DNA of 52,840 nt from Streptomyces purpureus (lineage in GTDB: Bacteria; Actinomycetota; Actinomycetes; Streptomycetales; Streptomycetaceae): contig NZ_BMQQ01000029.1 in the NCBI RefSeq assembly GCF_014648195.1, positions 40,727 through 93,566 of the forward strand, read 5' to 3'. Below are positions 26,818-34,896 of this stretch, one piece after another. The position numbers were made by a program, and so were the translations under genes. The notes under the pieces were generated by a model. It saw nothing but the letters and a program-made list of their open reading frames with translations. It did not search any database and had not been told where the DNA came from. The stretch's first letter is position 1, and every line of letters begins with the position of its first letter.

Positions 26818-27996
26818 CTACTTGCCGCAGAACTCCGCCTCGACGACCTTCTGGCTGTCGCCGGACCAGTCGCCGTTGAAGTTCAGCGCGAGGGAGTGGC
26901 GGGCGTCGCGGCTGACCTGCGCCTGCGAGGAGGAGCCGTGGATGCCGCCGCCGTGGCCCCAGACCTCCGTGCCGCAGCTCAGCTTCTGCTTCATCAGCCC
27001 CAGTCCGTAGCCGAATTCGGCGCCTTCCATCGTGACGGTGACGGTGTCGGTCATCGCCTTCAGCTGGGCCGGCGGCAGGAGTTCGCCGCCGAGCAGGGCT
27101 CGGTAGAACCGCTGCAGGTCACCGGAGTTGGAGATCATCTCGCCCGCCGCGTGGGCGATGGTCGGGCTCAGCTCGGTGACGTCGTGGACCGGGTCACCCG
27201 GCTTGGGGTCGCCGTTGAGCTTGGAGTACGCCCGGCCGCTGGGCTTGGGCATGGTGACGTCCTTGCCTGGGACGCTGGTGGAGCGCAGCTTGAGCGGCTT
27301 GATGATCCGGCGCTCGACCTCCTTTCCGTACGGCCGGCCGGTGGCCTTCTCGATCACCATGCCGGCCAGGACGTAGTTGGTGTTGGAGTAGTTCCAGGAG
27401 GTGCCGGGCGCGAAGTCCGGCTTGTGGGTCATGGCGATGGCTACCAGTTGGCGCGGGGTCCAGGTGTCGTAGCGGTGTTCGAGGAATCCGGGGCCGAAGA
27501 TCGTGTCCTGAAACTCCGGGTCGCTGGTGACGCTGTAGACGCCGCTGGTGTGGTTGAGGAGCTGGCGCAGGGTGATCCGCCTGCCGTCGTGGCCGTTGCC
27601 CTTGACCACTCCGGGGAGCCAGCGGTCCACGGTGTCGTCGAGGTCGAGGCGGCCTTCGGCCTCCAGCTGGAGCAGGACGGTGGCGACGAAGGTCTTGGTG
27701 ATGGAGCCGACGCGGTAGACGTCCTTGCCCTGGCGTTCGCGGCCGGAGGTGAGGTCGGCGACCCCGGCCGCGCCGGTCCACGTGTGCCGCCCGTCCCGTG
27801 CCTGGGCGAGCGCGCCGGGGACGCCGTCGGCGACGGCGGCCTCCAGGGCCTTCTGAGTGGCCCGGTGCCCGCCGCCGGACTTCTCCGGCGCGGGGCCGGA
27901 GGCGTTCGCCGCCGCAGGCGCGGTGAGGGCGACGGCGGCGGCCACCGCAACCGCCGCGAGCGCCGTGCGGACCGGTCGAACCGTACGTACTGACAT
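26818..27996 (-). CDS. Secreted serine hydrolase (beta-lactamase class C / DD-carboxypeptidase family)
   Basis: A 392-residue exported enzyme. A signal peptide covers about residues 1-32 (ALAAVAVAAAVALTAPAAANA). The catalytic motifs are SITK (Ser98, Lys101), YSN (Tyr202) and HGGG near the C-terminus, as in D-alanyl-D-alanine carboxypeptidases of the R61 type. Two cysteines near the C-terminus (LSCGTE, EFCGK) may form a disulfide. A role in cell-wall peptide trimming is likely but esterase activity is possible. The ATG at 27996 has GGGGAG upstream. It is convergent with the AbiEi-like gene, with a 12-bp gap. Confidence 0.88.
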   Translation of the reverse strand: MSVRTVRPVRTALAAVAVAAAVALTAPAAANASGPAPEKSGGGHRATQKALEAAVADGVPGALAQARDGRHTWTGAAGVADLTSGRERQGKDVYRVGSITKTFVATVLLQLEAEGRLDLDDTVDRWLPGVVKGNGHDGRRITLRQLLNHTSGVYSVTSDPEFQDTIFGPGFLEHRYDTWTPRQLVAIAMTHKPDFAPGTSWNYSNTNYVLAGMVIEKATGRPYGKEVERRIIKPLKLRSTSVPGKDVTMPKPSGRAYSKLNGDPKPGDPVHDVTELSPTIAHAAGEMISNSGDLQRFYRALLGGELLPPAQLKAMTDTVTVTMEGAEFGYGLGLMKQKLSCGTEVWGHGGGIHGSSSQAQVSRDARHSLALNFNGDWSGDSQKVVEAEFCGK

Positions 27997-28086
27997 GCGA
28001 GCTCCCCTGCTCGTCGACTGTGGTCGTGGGACAGGACTCCGCGGTGGTATGGAGCGTTGAGCGCCGCCTTGGGGGTTGAGCGGCTT

Positions 28087-28542
28087 TCAGCCGTTGTTCG
28101 CGACCCGGCCGAGGGCGGGCCGCTCCCGCCACAGCGCGAGGCCCGTGTCGACCAGTTCGACCCGGTCGAGTCCGGCCACGTCGGCCAGGGGGTACCAGGC
28201 GGCGCGGTCGGTGGAGCCGCCGGTCTCGTGGCGCAGCTCGCCGCCGGTGACCCGGCAGGCGTAGACGATGCGCAGGCCCTGCCAGTCGGCGTGGGTGCCC
28301 AGGCGGCGGGAGTAGCGGCGGCGTATGGAGTCGACGCCGAGCAGCGCGGTCGCCTCGACGCGGTAGCCGGTCTCCTCCTCGACCTCGCGCACGACGGTGT
28401 CGAGCGGGTCCTCGCCGTGGTCCATGCCGCCACCGGGCAGCGTCCACTGCCGGATGCCGTCGCCGGCGACCCAGCGGGCGAGCAGGATTTCGTCGTCCCT
28501 GACGCATACGGCGTAGGCCGCCACCCTCAACTCCTCGACCAT
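28087..28542 (-). CDS. NUDIX hydrolase
   Basis: A 151-residue pyrophosphohydrolase. The Nudix box is complete: GGMDHGEDPLDTVVREVEEE followed by TGY, with Mg-binding glutamates. The start MVEELRVAAYAVCVRDDEILLARW is typical of the family. The substrate is unknown. It reads leftward, 90 bases before the serine hydrolase and 58 bases after the interrupted HPP gene. Confidence 0.9.
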   Translation of the reverse strand: MVEELRVAAYAVCVRDDEILLARWVAGDGIRQWTLPGGGMDHGEDPLDTVVREVEEETGYRVEATALLGVDSIRRRYSRRLGTHADWQGLRIVYACRVTGGELRHETGGSTDRAAWYPLADVAGLDRVELVDTGLALWRERPALGRVANNG

Positions 28543-28601
28543 GGACAGAGACTAAGGGCGGCCACCGACAAGGCGGATGGGCGGTGCGGCTTCCCCCGGG
28601 G

Positions 28602-29173
28602 CTACCACCAGTAGGTGGGGGAGGCGCGGCCGGTCGCCCGGGAGCCCGCGACACCGGCGGCCACCAGCAGGGCGCAGGCGAGCGCGAGGAGGCCGAGGAA
28701 GCTCCACAGCGGCGGGTCCTGGAGGGCGACGATCACGGCGGTGGCGGCGGCCGGCGAGTGGGGCGTACGGGCCAGCATCATCACGCCGAGGGCGAGGCCG
28801 CCGGCGACCGCCGCGCCCCAGGGGCCCGGCCCGGCGGCGGCGAGTGGGGGTCCCCCAGGCCGCGGGGCCTAGGGGGAGAATCCGGTGAGGACGGACAGCA
28901 GTTGGCCGCCGACGACCGAACGGGGCTGGGAGAGCGGCAGGTCGGGCGCTCCGGCGACCAGGGCCATGCTGGCGGCGAGCGGGGGGATCAGCAGCGGCTG
29001 GTGGACCAGCGCCCCGGCGGCGACGACGGCGAGGAGTGCGGCGACGCTGCCGGCCGAGGCGGTCAGCAGCGTACGGGCGCGGGGTCTGGCCGGTGCGGCG
29101 GAGGCGGTCACCGCCGCCGCGCCGGGCTGGTCGCGGGGTCGGTGGGGCCGGCCGCGACGCGGTCCGCGGTCAT
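28602..29173 (-). pseudogene. HPP-family membrane protein interrupted by a palindromic repeat
   Basis: The two halves of one HPP-family integral membrane protein lie in the same frame. The first half ends at LSQPRSVVGGQLLSVLTGF. Then come SP, a TAG stop (28869-28871) and eight foreign residues. The second half resumes at LAAAGPGPWGAAVAGGLALG and runs to the end, including ARTPHSPAAATA. The foreign codons come from a 35-bp palindromic element. At the 5' end, an ATG at 29173 with a strong GAAGGAG runs into a stop after 21 codons, while a GTG at 29111 opens the main frame, so there may also be a frameshift there. Unless the stop is suppressed, no full protein is made. Confidence 0.75.
28844..28878. 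repeat. 35-bp palindromic element inside the HPP gene
   Basis: The sequence starts GTGGGGGTCCCCC, has an inner stem AGGCC-GCGG-GGCCT, and ends AGGGGGAG. It resembles short palindromic extragenic repeats that I recall as frequent in Streptomyces, with GGGGGTCCCCC at one end and GGGGGAG at the other. Its net insertion is a multiple of three and brings a TAG. Confidence 0.7.
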
Positions 29174-29174
29174 G

Positions 29175-30059
29175 TCAGGCTCCTTCGGTGAGGGGCGGGT
29201 TGGCCGGTGAGCAGGAGGGCGCGGACCAGCGCAGGGGGCTGGCTCCTGGCGTCTCCACGCTCTGCTGGATCTCGAAGCGGGTGGTCCGGCCTTCGGGGGT
29301 GAAGGCGGTGCGGGCCGTTCCGGTGAGCTGGAGGGTGGTGCCGGTGGACCAGTCGAGGAAGAGGAGCCCGGCGCGGCCGTCGGCCTCCAGGTTTCCCAGG
29401 GTCAGGAACATGGCGTTGCCGGGGTAGTCGGGCCAGCTGAGTGTGGTGGGCGTGTCGACCCTGAGGAAGCCGGGGTTGCCGCCGCGGTGGCCGGCGTCGA
29501 CGCCGTCGGGAGCGACCGTGGCGATGAAGAACGTGTCGGCGGCGCGGACGAACCGTTCCTGGTCGGGGGTGAGAGGTCCGCCGCGCCGGGCGACACCCGG
29601 GCGGGATTGCCGGTCGGGCTCGTACAGCTCGCGTTTCTGGAGGTACTTGGGGCAGTTGGAGAAGACCTGCTCGGCGGTGACGACGACCCCGCGTGCGCTG
29701 GGGCGGGCGGTGCCGTTGAGCCGCATGCGGCGGCGGGTGCGGGGATCGAGGGCGAGGGTGCCGACGGGGGCCTCGCCCGTGAAGGTGCCGGCCAGCGGGT
29801 CCCCGGCCGGGAGGGGGCCCGCGACCGAGATGGTGCCGGGCCCTGTGGCCCGTACGAAACCGGGGTCGCCGGTGGCGAGCGAGCTCCACACCCGGCCCTC
29901 GGGGTCCGCCGCGCCGAGCACCAGCATGGGCTGGAGCTCCAGGAAGGCGGCGGCGACGGGACGGATGCCGGGACCGATGGAGCGGCCTACGTGGTCGGCG
30001 AGCTCACGGACGCCGACGCGGGTCTGTACGGCGCGGGAGCCGGGGTTGTACGGGTCCAT
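29175..30059 (-). CDS. Pyridoxamine 5'-phosphate oxidase-like flavin-binding protein
   Basis: A 294-residue protein with two split-barrel-like halves. The second half (FIATVAPDGVDAGHRGGNPGFLRV, then FLTLGNLEADGRAGLLFLDW) has the look of FMN-binding PNPOx-like proteins. Between the halves, VFSNCPKYLQKREL contains a conserved-looking NCPKY motif seen in this subfamily. The function is unknown; a flavin reductase or haem/F420-type role cannot be separated. It follows the VOC gene after 36 bases, and its stop is one base from the ATG of the HPP gene (TGACATG), so the three form an operon. Confidence 0.82.
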   Translation of the reverse strand: MDPYNPGSRAVQTRVGVRELADHVGRSIGPGIRPVAAAFLELQPMLVLGAADPEGRVWSSLATGDPGFVRATGPGTISVAGPLPAGDPLAGTFTGEAPVGTLALDPRTRRRMRLNGTARPSARGVVVTAEQVFSNCPKYLQKRELYEPDRQSRPGVARRGGPLTPDQERFVRAADTFFIATVAPDGVDAGHRGGNPGFLRVDTPTTLSWPDYPGNAMFLTLGNLEADGRAGLLFLDWSTGTTLQLTGTARTAFTPEGRTTRFEIQQSVETPGASPLRWSAPSCSPANPPLTEGA

Positions 30060-30095
30060 GGGGCCTCCGGGGAGAGCGCGGGCGGAGAGGCGGGG

Positions 30096-30551
30096 CTAGA
30101 AGAAGCCGCAGGTGGGGGCCGCGGACGAGGGGGCTTCCGCGGTCTCGGCGCCGGTCGGGGCGTAGATCTCCAGTCGGGTGCCGTCCGGGTCGTGGAAGAA
30201 GATCCCGCCCGAGGCGGATCCTTCGCGGTGGGCGACGACGCCCTCGTGGGCGAAGGTGGCGCCGAGCTCCTTGAGCCGGGTCTCCGCCGCCCTGACCCGC
30301 TCGATCGAGACGGCCTCGAAGGCGAGGTGGTGCAGCCCGGCGAGGCCGGGGGCGTACGAGCCGTCCGCCTGCTGCCAGAGGGTGAGGGTCAGCCGGCCGT
30401 CCTGGCCGAGGAAGACGTACCGCTGCCCTTCCTCCTTGCCCTCGGCGAGGACGTCGAGGGCAAGGACGTCGCGGTAGAAGGCGAGCGACCGCTCGATGTC
30501 CGTGACATTGATGCCGATGTGGCCGGTGCGCAGGGTGGTGCTCGCGGTCAT
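30096..30551 (-). CDS. VOC-superfamily (glyoxalase/dioxygenase-like) protein
   Basis: A 151-residue metalloprotein-like fold. The pattern HIGINVTDIERSLAFYRDVLAL, then HHLAFEAVS and FFHDPDGTRLEIYAPTG, is the standard VOC core, with His, His and Glu as possible metal ligands. It could be a lyase, a resistance protein or a dioxygenase. The ATG at 30551 has AGGGGAA upstream. It heads the leftward operon and diverges from the CGNR regulator across a region with repeated operator-like sequences. Confidence 0.87.
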   Translation of the reverse strand: MTASTTLRTGHIGINVTDIERSLAFYRDVLALDVLAEGKEEGQRYVFLGQDGRLTLTLWQQADGSYAPGLAGLHHLAFEAVSIERVRAAETRLKELGATFAHEGVVAHREGSASGGIFFHDPDGTRLEIYAPTGAETAEAPSSAAPTCGFF

Positions 30552-30573
30552 GACGATTCCCCTCGATGCTTGC

Positions 30574-30645
30574 CTAACCTCTGTAAATGACTTTAGGGGT
30601 TAGTCATGGCAGGCGTCAACCGGTCACGTACCCTTGAGGGGTTAG
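30574..30645. promoter_or_regulatory. Operator-like repeats in the VOC/CGNR divergent promoter
   Basis: TTTAGGGGTTAG (30592-30603) and TTGAGGGGTTAG (30634-30645) match at 11 of 12 bases and start 42 bp apart, about four helical turns. The first is framed by a perfect 6-bp dyad ATGACT/AGTCAT (30587-30592 and 30602-30607). An inverted CTAACC lies at 30574-30579. The likely binder is the divergent CGNR protein. Confidence 0.6.
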
Positions 30646-30676
30646 CAGCGGGGGCGAGAGAGAAGAGGTACCGGCG

Positions 30677-31219
30677 ATGCCCGGATCCGACCCGCGGCCG
30701 CTCATCGGGGAGCCGGTCTCGCTCGACCTGCTCAACACCCGCTGGAACCACGAGGGCGTCCGCGAGGACCTGCTCACGGACACCGACGGCCTCGCCGTCT
30801 GGCTGGCGTCGAACGGGCTCGACGGCCGCTTCACCGCCGACGCGACGACCCTGCGCCATCTGCTCACCGCGCGCGACGCCCTGGGCGCCGTGGTCGACAG
30901 CCCCGGCGCCCCGCAGGCCACGGCCCTGGTCGACGCGGTGCTGGGACACGGCCGGATCCGCGCCACGCTGACCGCCCAGGGGCCAGGCGAGGAGGCGGAG
31001 TTCGCCTCGGACACCTGGGGGCCGGCCTGGACGGCCGCCCGGAACTACCTCGACCTGCTGCGCGCCGCGCCCGACCGGATCCGGGCATGTGCCCACGAGG
31101 CGTGCATCCTGCACTTCTTCGACACCTCACGGAACGGCACCCGGCGCTGGTGCTCGATGGCCGCGTGCGGCAACCGCGCGAAGGCGTCGCGGCACTACGC
31201 CCGTACAAAGGACAACTAA
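30677..31219 (+). CDS. CGNR zinc-finger transcriptional regulator
   Basis: A 180-residue protein with an N-terminal ABATE-like domain (SLDLLNTRWNHEG) and a C-terminal CGNR zinc finger. The finger reads CAHEACILHFFDTSRNGTRRW, then CSMAACGNRAKASRHYAR, with four cysteines and the name-giving CGNR. Such proteins are predicted stress-responsive regulators. The ATG at 30677 has GAAGAGG upstream. It diverges from the VOC operon, which it may control. Confidence 0.88.
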   Translation: MPGSDPRPLIGEPVSLDLLNTRWNHEGVREDLLTDTDGLAVWLASNGLDGRFTADATTLRHLLTARDALGAVVDSPGAPQATALVDAVLGHGRIRATLTAQGPGEEAEFASDTWGPAWTAARNYLDLLRAAPDRIRACAHEACILHFFDTSRNGTRRWCSMAACGNRAKASRHYARTKDN

Positions 31220-31271
31220 CTCGGGGTAAGTCCCGTTCGCTCTGTACGCGTTACGGGTGGTTTGGCCTTCA

Positions 31272-31304
31272 TGGCGCATGTCCAGCGGTGGCGGATGTGC
31301 GCCA
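31272..31304. repeat. Imperfect inverted repeat upstream of the subtilase
   Basis: Arms 31272-31283 and 31293-31304 match at 10 of 12 positions. It could be the terminator of the CGNR gene or an operator of the protease gene. Confidence 0.4.
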
Positions 31305-31416
31305 AAGCCGTATCCCGCCCCTCGACAACTCTCCACAAACCCCTGTCCCTTGCGAAAGAGTCTGCGGTCATCCGGCACCGAAATCCGGACCCTCTCTTTC
31401 ACATACAGGGATGTAA

Positions 31417-34400
31417 ATGACCACCCCCGAATCCCAGAGCTCCATATCCGGGCGCTCGACGCCCGGGCACAGACGCGCGGCCCGCATCGCCGCCGCGGCC
31501 GGTCTGGTCACCGCGCTGGTCGCGGCCGGCGCCGCGCCGGTCTTCGCCGTCGAGGCCCCGGCCGGCTCGACCCCGCCCGTGAAGGCCGCCGACGCCGCCG
31601 ACAAGCTCGGCGCGACCGACGCCCAGCGGCTCGCCGAGGCCGAGGCCAAGGGCCAGCAGACGGTCACCGTCCTGATCGCCACCGCGCCCGGCGCGACCGA
31701 GCAGGTCGCCGGCCAGCTCGACGCCCTCAAGGGCGCGGCGGTCGGCAAGACCGACGACAAGCTCGGCTACGTGCGGGCCACGCTCCCCACCGCCAAGGCC
31801 GACGCGGCCATCAAGGCGGCCACCAAGCTCTCCTCCGTCCAGGCGGTCGACCTCCAGGCGGAGATCAAGCTGGACGACCCGCGCCCCGACGCCGGCACCG
31901 CGGGTGCCGCGGGCGGCGCCACCGCGGGCACCTACCCGGCCCCGGGCAAGGGCACCCCGGCGAAGAACCCGTACAACCCGGCCTTCGAGACCGGTGCGGT
32001 CGACTTCGTCAAGAAGAACCCGAAGGCCGACGGCCGTGGTGTGACCATCGGCATCCTCGACTCGGGTGTGGACCTCGGCCACCCGTCGCTGCAGAAGACC
32101 ACCACCGGCGAGCGCAAGATCGTCGACTGGGTCACCGCCACCGACCCGCTGACCGAGGGCGACGCCACCTGGCGTGCGCAGATCACCACGGTCGACGGCC
32201 CGGTGTTCACCTCGGCCGAGCAGTCCTGGAAGGCGCCCGCCGGCTCCTTCAAGTTCAGCCGCTTCACCGAGAAGATCACCCAGGGCGGCGACCCGGCCGG
32301 TGACATCAACCGGGACGGCGACACCACCGACGTCTTCGGCATGCTCTACGACGCCGCCGCCGGCACCGTCCGCGTGGACACCGACCAGAACAACGACTTC
32401 ACGGACAACGAGCCGATGAAGCCGTACAAGGACGGCTTCCAGATCGGCTGGTTCGGCACGGACGACCCGGCCACCCCGGTCGCCGAGAAGATCCCCTTCG
32501 TCGTCGAGATCCGCAAGGACGTCCCGATGGACGCCGCGGGCCCCGACTGGGAGGGCAAGAAGGCCGACTTCGTCAACGTCGGTCTCGTGGAGTCCTCGCA
32601 CGGCACCCACGTCGCCGGCATCACCGCCGCCCACAGCCTCTTCGGCGGCAAGATGAACGGCGCGGCGCCCGGCGCGAAGATCGTCTCCTCGCGCGCGTGC
32701 ACCTGGACCGGCGGCTGCACCAACACCGCCCTCATGGAGGGCATGACCGACCTCGTCGTCAACCGCGGCGTCGACATCGTCAACATGTCGATCGGCGGCC
32801 TGCCCGCGCAGAACGACGGCGACAACGTCCGCGCCCGCCTCTACACCCGGCTGATCGACGAGCACGGCGTCCAGCTGGTGATCTCGGCCGGCAACGAAGG
32901 CCCCGGCATCAACACGATCGGCGACCCGGCCCTGGCCGACAAGGTCATCTCGGTCGGCGCGGCCATCTCCAAGGAGACCTGGGCCGCCAACTACGGCTCT
33001 GCCGTCAAGAAGAAGTACGCCATGTTCCCCTTCTCCTCGCGCGGTCCGCGTGAGGACGGCGGCTTCACCCCGACGATCAGCGCCCCCGGTTCGGCCGTGA
33101 ACACCATCCCGACCTGGCAGGCGGGCTCCGGCGTCGCCGAGGCCGGCTACACGCTGCCCGCCGGTTACGGCATGCTCAACGGCACGTCGATGTCCTCGCC
33201 GCAGGCCGCCGGCGCCTCCGCGCTGCTGCTGTCCGCCGCGAAGCAGAAGAAGGTCGAGCTCTCCCCGCTGACCCTGCGCACCGCGCTCACCAGCACCGCG
33301 AAGAAGATCTCCGGTGTCGCCGCGCACGAGCAGGGCTCGGGTCTGATCGACATCAACAAGGCCTGGGCGTCCATCCAGGCCGGTGCCACCGCGCACGCCT
33401 ACAAGGTCGAGGCGCCGGTCGACACCGCGATCTTCCCGGCGCCGCACACCGGCACCGGTGTCTACGACCGCGAGGGCGGTCTGAAGACGGGCCAGAAGAA
33501 GACGTACAACGTCACCGTCACCCGCACCTCCGGCCCGAGTTACGGCGTCCGCCACAACCTCAGCTGGAAGTACAACGACGGCACCTTCAAGGCCGCCACC
33601 GCGTACGACTACATCACCCTGCCGCTGAACAAGCCGGTGACCGTCAAGGTCGAGGCGAAGGCGAAGACGGCCGGGGTGCACAGCGCGATCCTCCAGCTGG
33701 ACGACGAGAGCACCGAGGGCGTCGACAAGCAGATCCTGTCGACCGTCGTGGTCTCCAAGCCGCTGGCCAAGCCCGCGTACGGCTTCTCCGCGGCCTCCTC
33801 GGTCCAGCGCAACAGCCACACGTCGTACTTCGTGACCGTGCCCCAGGGCGCCAAGTCGCTGGAGATCGGCCTGGGCGGGCTGAAGGGCCTGAGCCAGACC
33901 CGGTTCATCGCCAACCACCCGTACGGCGTGGCGATCGAGGACACCGCGAGCAACCGCTGCTACCCGAACTACCTCGGCGGCAACGGCTGCCGTCCGGACC
34001 TGCGGTCGTACACCGACCCGACCCCGGGCGTCTGGGAGATCGTCGTCGAGTCCCGGCGCACCTCGCCGGAGCTGGACAACCCGTTCAAGCTGGACGTGAC
34101 GGTGCTCGGCGCCTCCTTCGACCCGGCCACGCAGACCGTGCCCGAGGCGAAGGTCGGTACCCCGGCCGCCGTCGAGTGGAAGGTCACCAACGGCTTCGCC
34201 GCCATCGACGGCAAGCTGAAGGGCGGCTCGCTGGGCTCCGCGAAGGTCGAGACCCCGACCATCAAGCACCACGAGCAGCAGACCCGTACGGTCACCATCG
34301 GTGAGGGTGTCGAGCGGCTCGACGTCGCCATCGGCAACACCTCCGACAAGGCCGCCGACCTGGACCTCACGGTCTACCGTGGCGCGACCCGGGTGGGTCA

Positions 34401-34737
34401 GTCCGCGGACGGCGACTCGGAGGAGTCGGTCTCCCTGGTCAACCCGGCCGCCGGTACGTACACGATCGTCGTCGACGGCTACGCGGTCCAGGCGGCCGAG
34501 GGCACCACGTTCGACTACAAGGACGTGTACTACTCCACCGCGCTCGGCACCGTGAAGGTCGACGAGTCCAAGGCGGTGACGCTGGCGAACGGCGCGAGCG
34601 CCCAGGCCGGCGCCGAGATCGTCGTCGCCGGTGCCGCGCCCGAGGGCCGGCAGTTCTTCGGCGAGGTCCAGCTGCTGAACGCCCGCGGCACCGTCGCGGG
34701 CACCGGCAGCGTCGTGATCGGCAAGGTCACGCCGTAG
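31417..34737 (+). CDS. Secreted subtilisin-family (S8) serine protease
   Basis: An 1106-residue extracellular protease. The signal peptide covers about 1-46 (RIAAAAGLVTALVAAGAAPVFA), and a propeptide-like region follows to about 160. The catalytic triad is Asp215 (GILDSGVDLGHP), His395 (SSHGTHVAG) and Ser591 (NGTSMSSPQAAG); the oxyanion Asn lies in VISAGNEGPG. An insert of about 170 residues separates Asp and His. The C-terminal ~480 residues look like beta-sandwich domains. Cysteines in SRACTWTGGC and NRCYPNY...GNGC may form disulfides. The ATG at 31417 has only a weak ribosome site. Confidence 0.94.
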   Translation: MTTPESQSSISGRSTPGHRRAARIAAAAGLVTALVAAGAAPVFAVEAPAGSTPPVKAADAADKLGATDAQRLAEAEAKGQQTVTVLIATAPGATEQVAGQLDALKGAAVGKTDDKLGYVRATLPTAKADAAIKAATKLSSVQAVDLQAEIKLDDPRPDAGTAGAAGGATAGTYPAPGKGTPAKNPYNPAFETGAVDFVKKNPKADGRGVTIGILDSGVDLGHPSLQKTTTGERKIVDWVTATDPLTEGDATWRAQITTVDGPVFTSAEQSWKAPAGSFKFSRFTEKITQGGDPAGDINRDGDTTDVFGMLYDAAAGTVRVDTDQNNDFTDNEPMKPYKDGFQIGWFGTDDPATPVAEKIPFVVEIRKDVPMDAAGPDWEGKKADFVNVGLVESSHGTHVAGITAAHSLFGGKMNGAAPGAKIVSSRACTWTGGCTNTALMEGMTDLVVNRGVDIVNMSIGGLPAQNDGDNVRARLYTRLIDEHGVQLVISAGNEGPGINTIGDPALADKVISVGAAISKETWAANYGSAVKKKYAMFPFSSRGPREDGGFTPTISAPGSAVNTIPTWQAGSGVAEAGYTLPAGYGMLNGTSMSSPQAAGASALLLSAAKQKKVELSPLTLRTALTSTAKKISGVAAHEQGSGLIDINKAWASIQAGATAHAYKVEAPVDTAIFPAPHTGTGVYDREGGLKTGQKKTYNVTVTRTSGPSYGVRHNLSWKYNDGTFKAATAYDYITLPLNKPVTVKVEAKAKTAGVHSAILQLDDESTEGVDKQILSTVVVSKPLAKPAYGFSAASSVQRNSHTSYFVTVPQGAKSLEIGLGGLKGLSQTRFIANHPYGVAIEDTASNRCYPNYLGGNGCRPDLRSYTDPTPGVWEIVVESRRTSPELDNPFKLDVTVLGASFDPATQTVPEAKVGTPAAVEWKVTNGFAAIDGKLKGGSLGSAKVETPTIKHHEQQTRTVTIGEGVERLDVAIGNTSDKAADLDLTVYRGATRVGQSADGDSEESVSLVNPAAGTYTIVVDGYAVQAAEGTTFDYKDVYYSTALGTVKVDESKAVTLANGASAQAGAEIVVAGAAPEGRQFFGEVQLLNARGTVAGTGSVVIGKVTP

Positions 34738-34755
34738 CATCACGGAACACCAAGG

Positions 34756-34785
34756 GGGGCGGGCGCCGGAACCGGCGCCCGCCCC
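34756..34785 (+). terminator. Terminator after the subtilase
   Basis: Perfect 14-bp GC arms (34756-34769 and 34772-34785), 18 bases after the stop. Confidence 0.85.
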
Positions 34786-34896
34786 TTCCGCGTCCCGGCA
34801 GGTGTCCGGCCCTCGGACAATGGATTGGACAAGCCGGGCGTGGACATACGCATCATGGAGCAGCAGCACACTGCACGTACGTACGGAGGAGTCCCC

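Noticed and set aside
31272..31304. Operator for the subtilase gene
   Set aside because: The inverted repeat is imperfect and equally likely to be the end of the CGNR transcript, so it is kept only as a low-confidence repeat.
31399..34869. A 1156-codon frame opposite the subtilase
   Set aside because: Antisense shadow; low-complexity composition and no recognisable domain.
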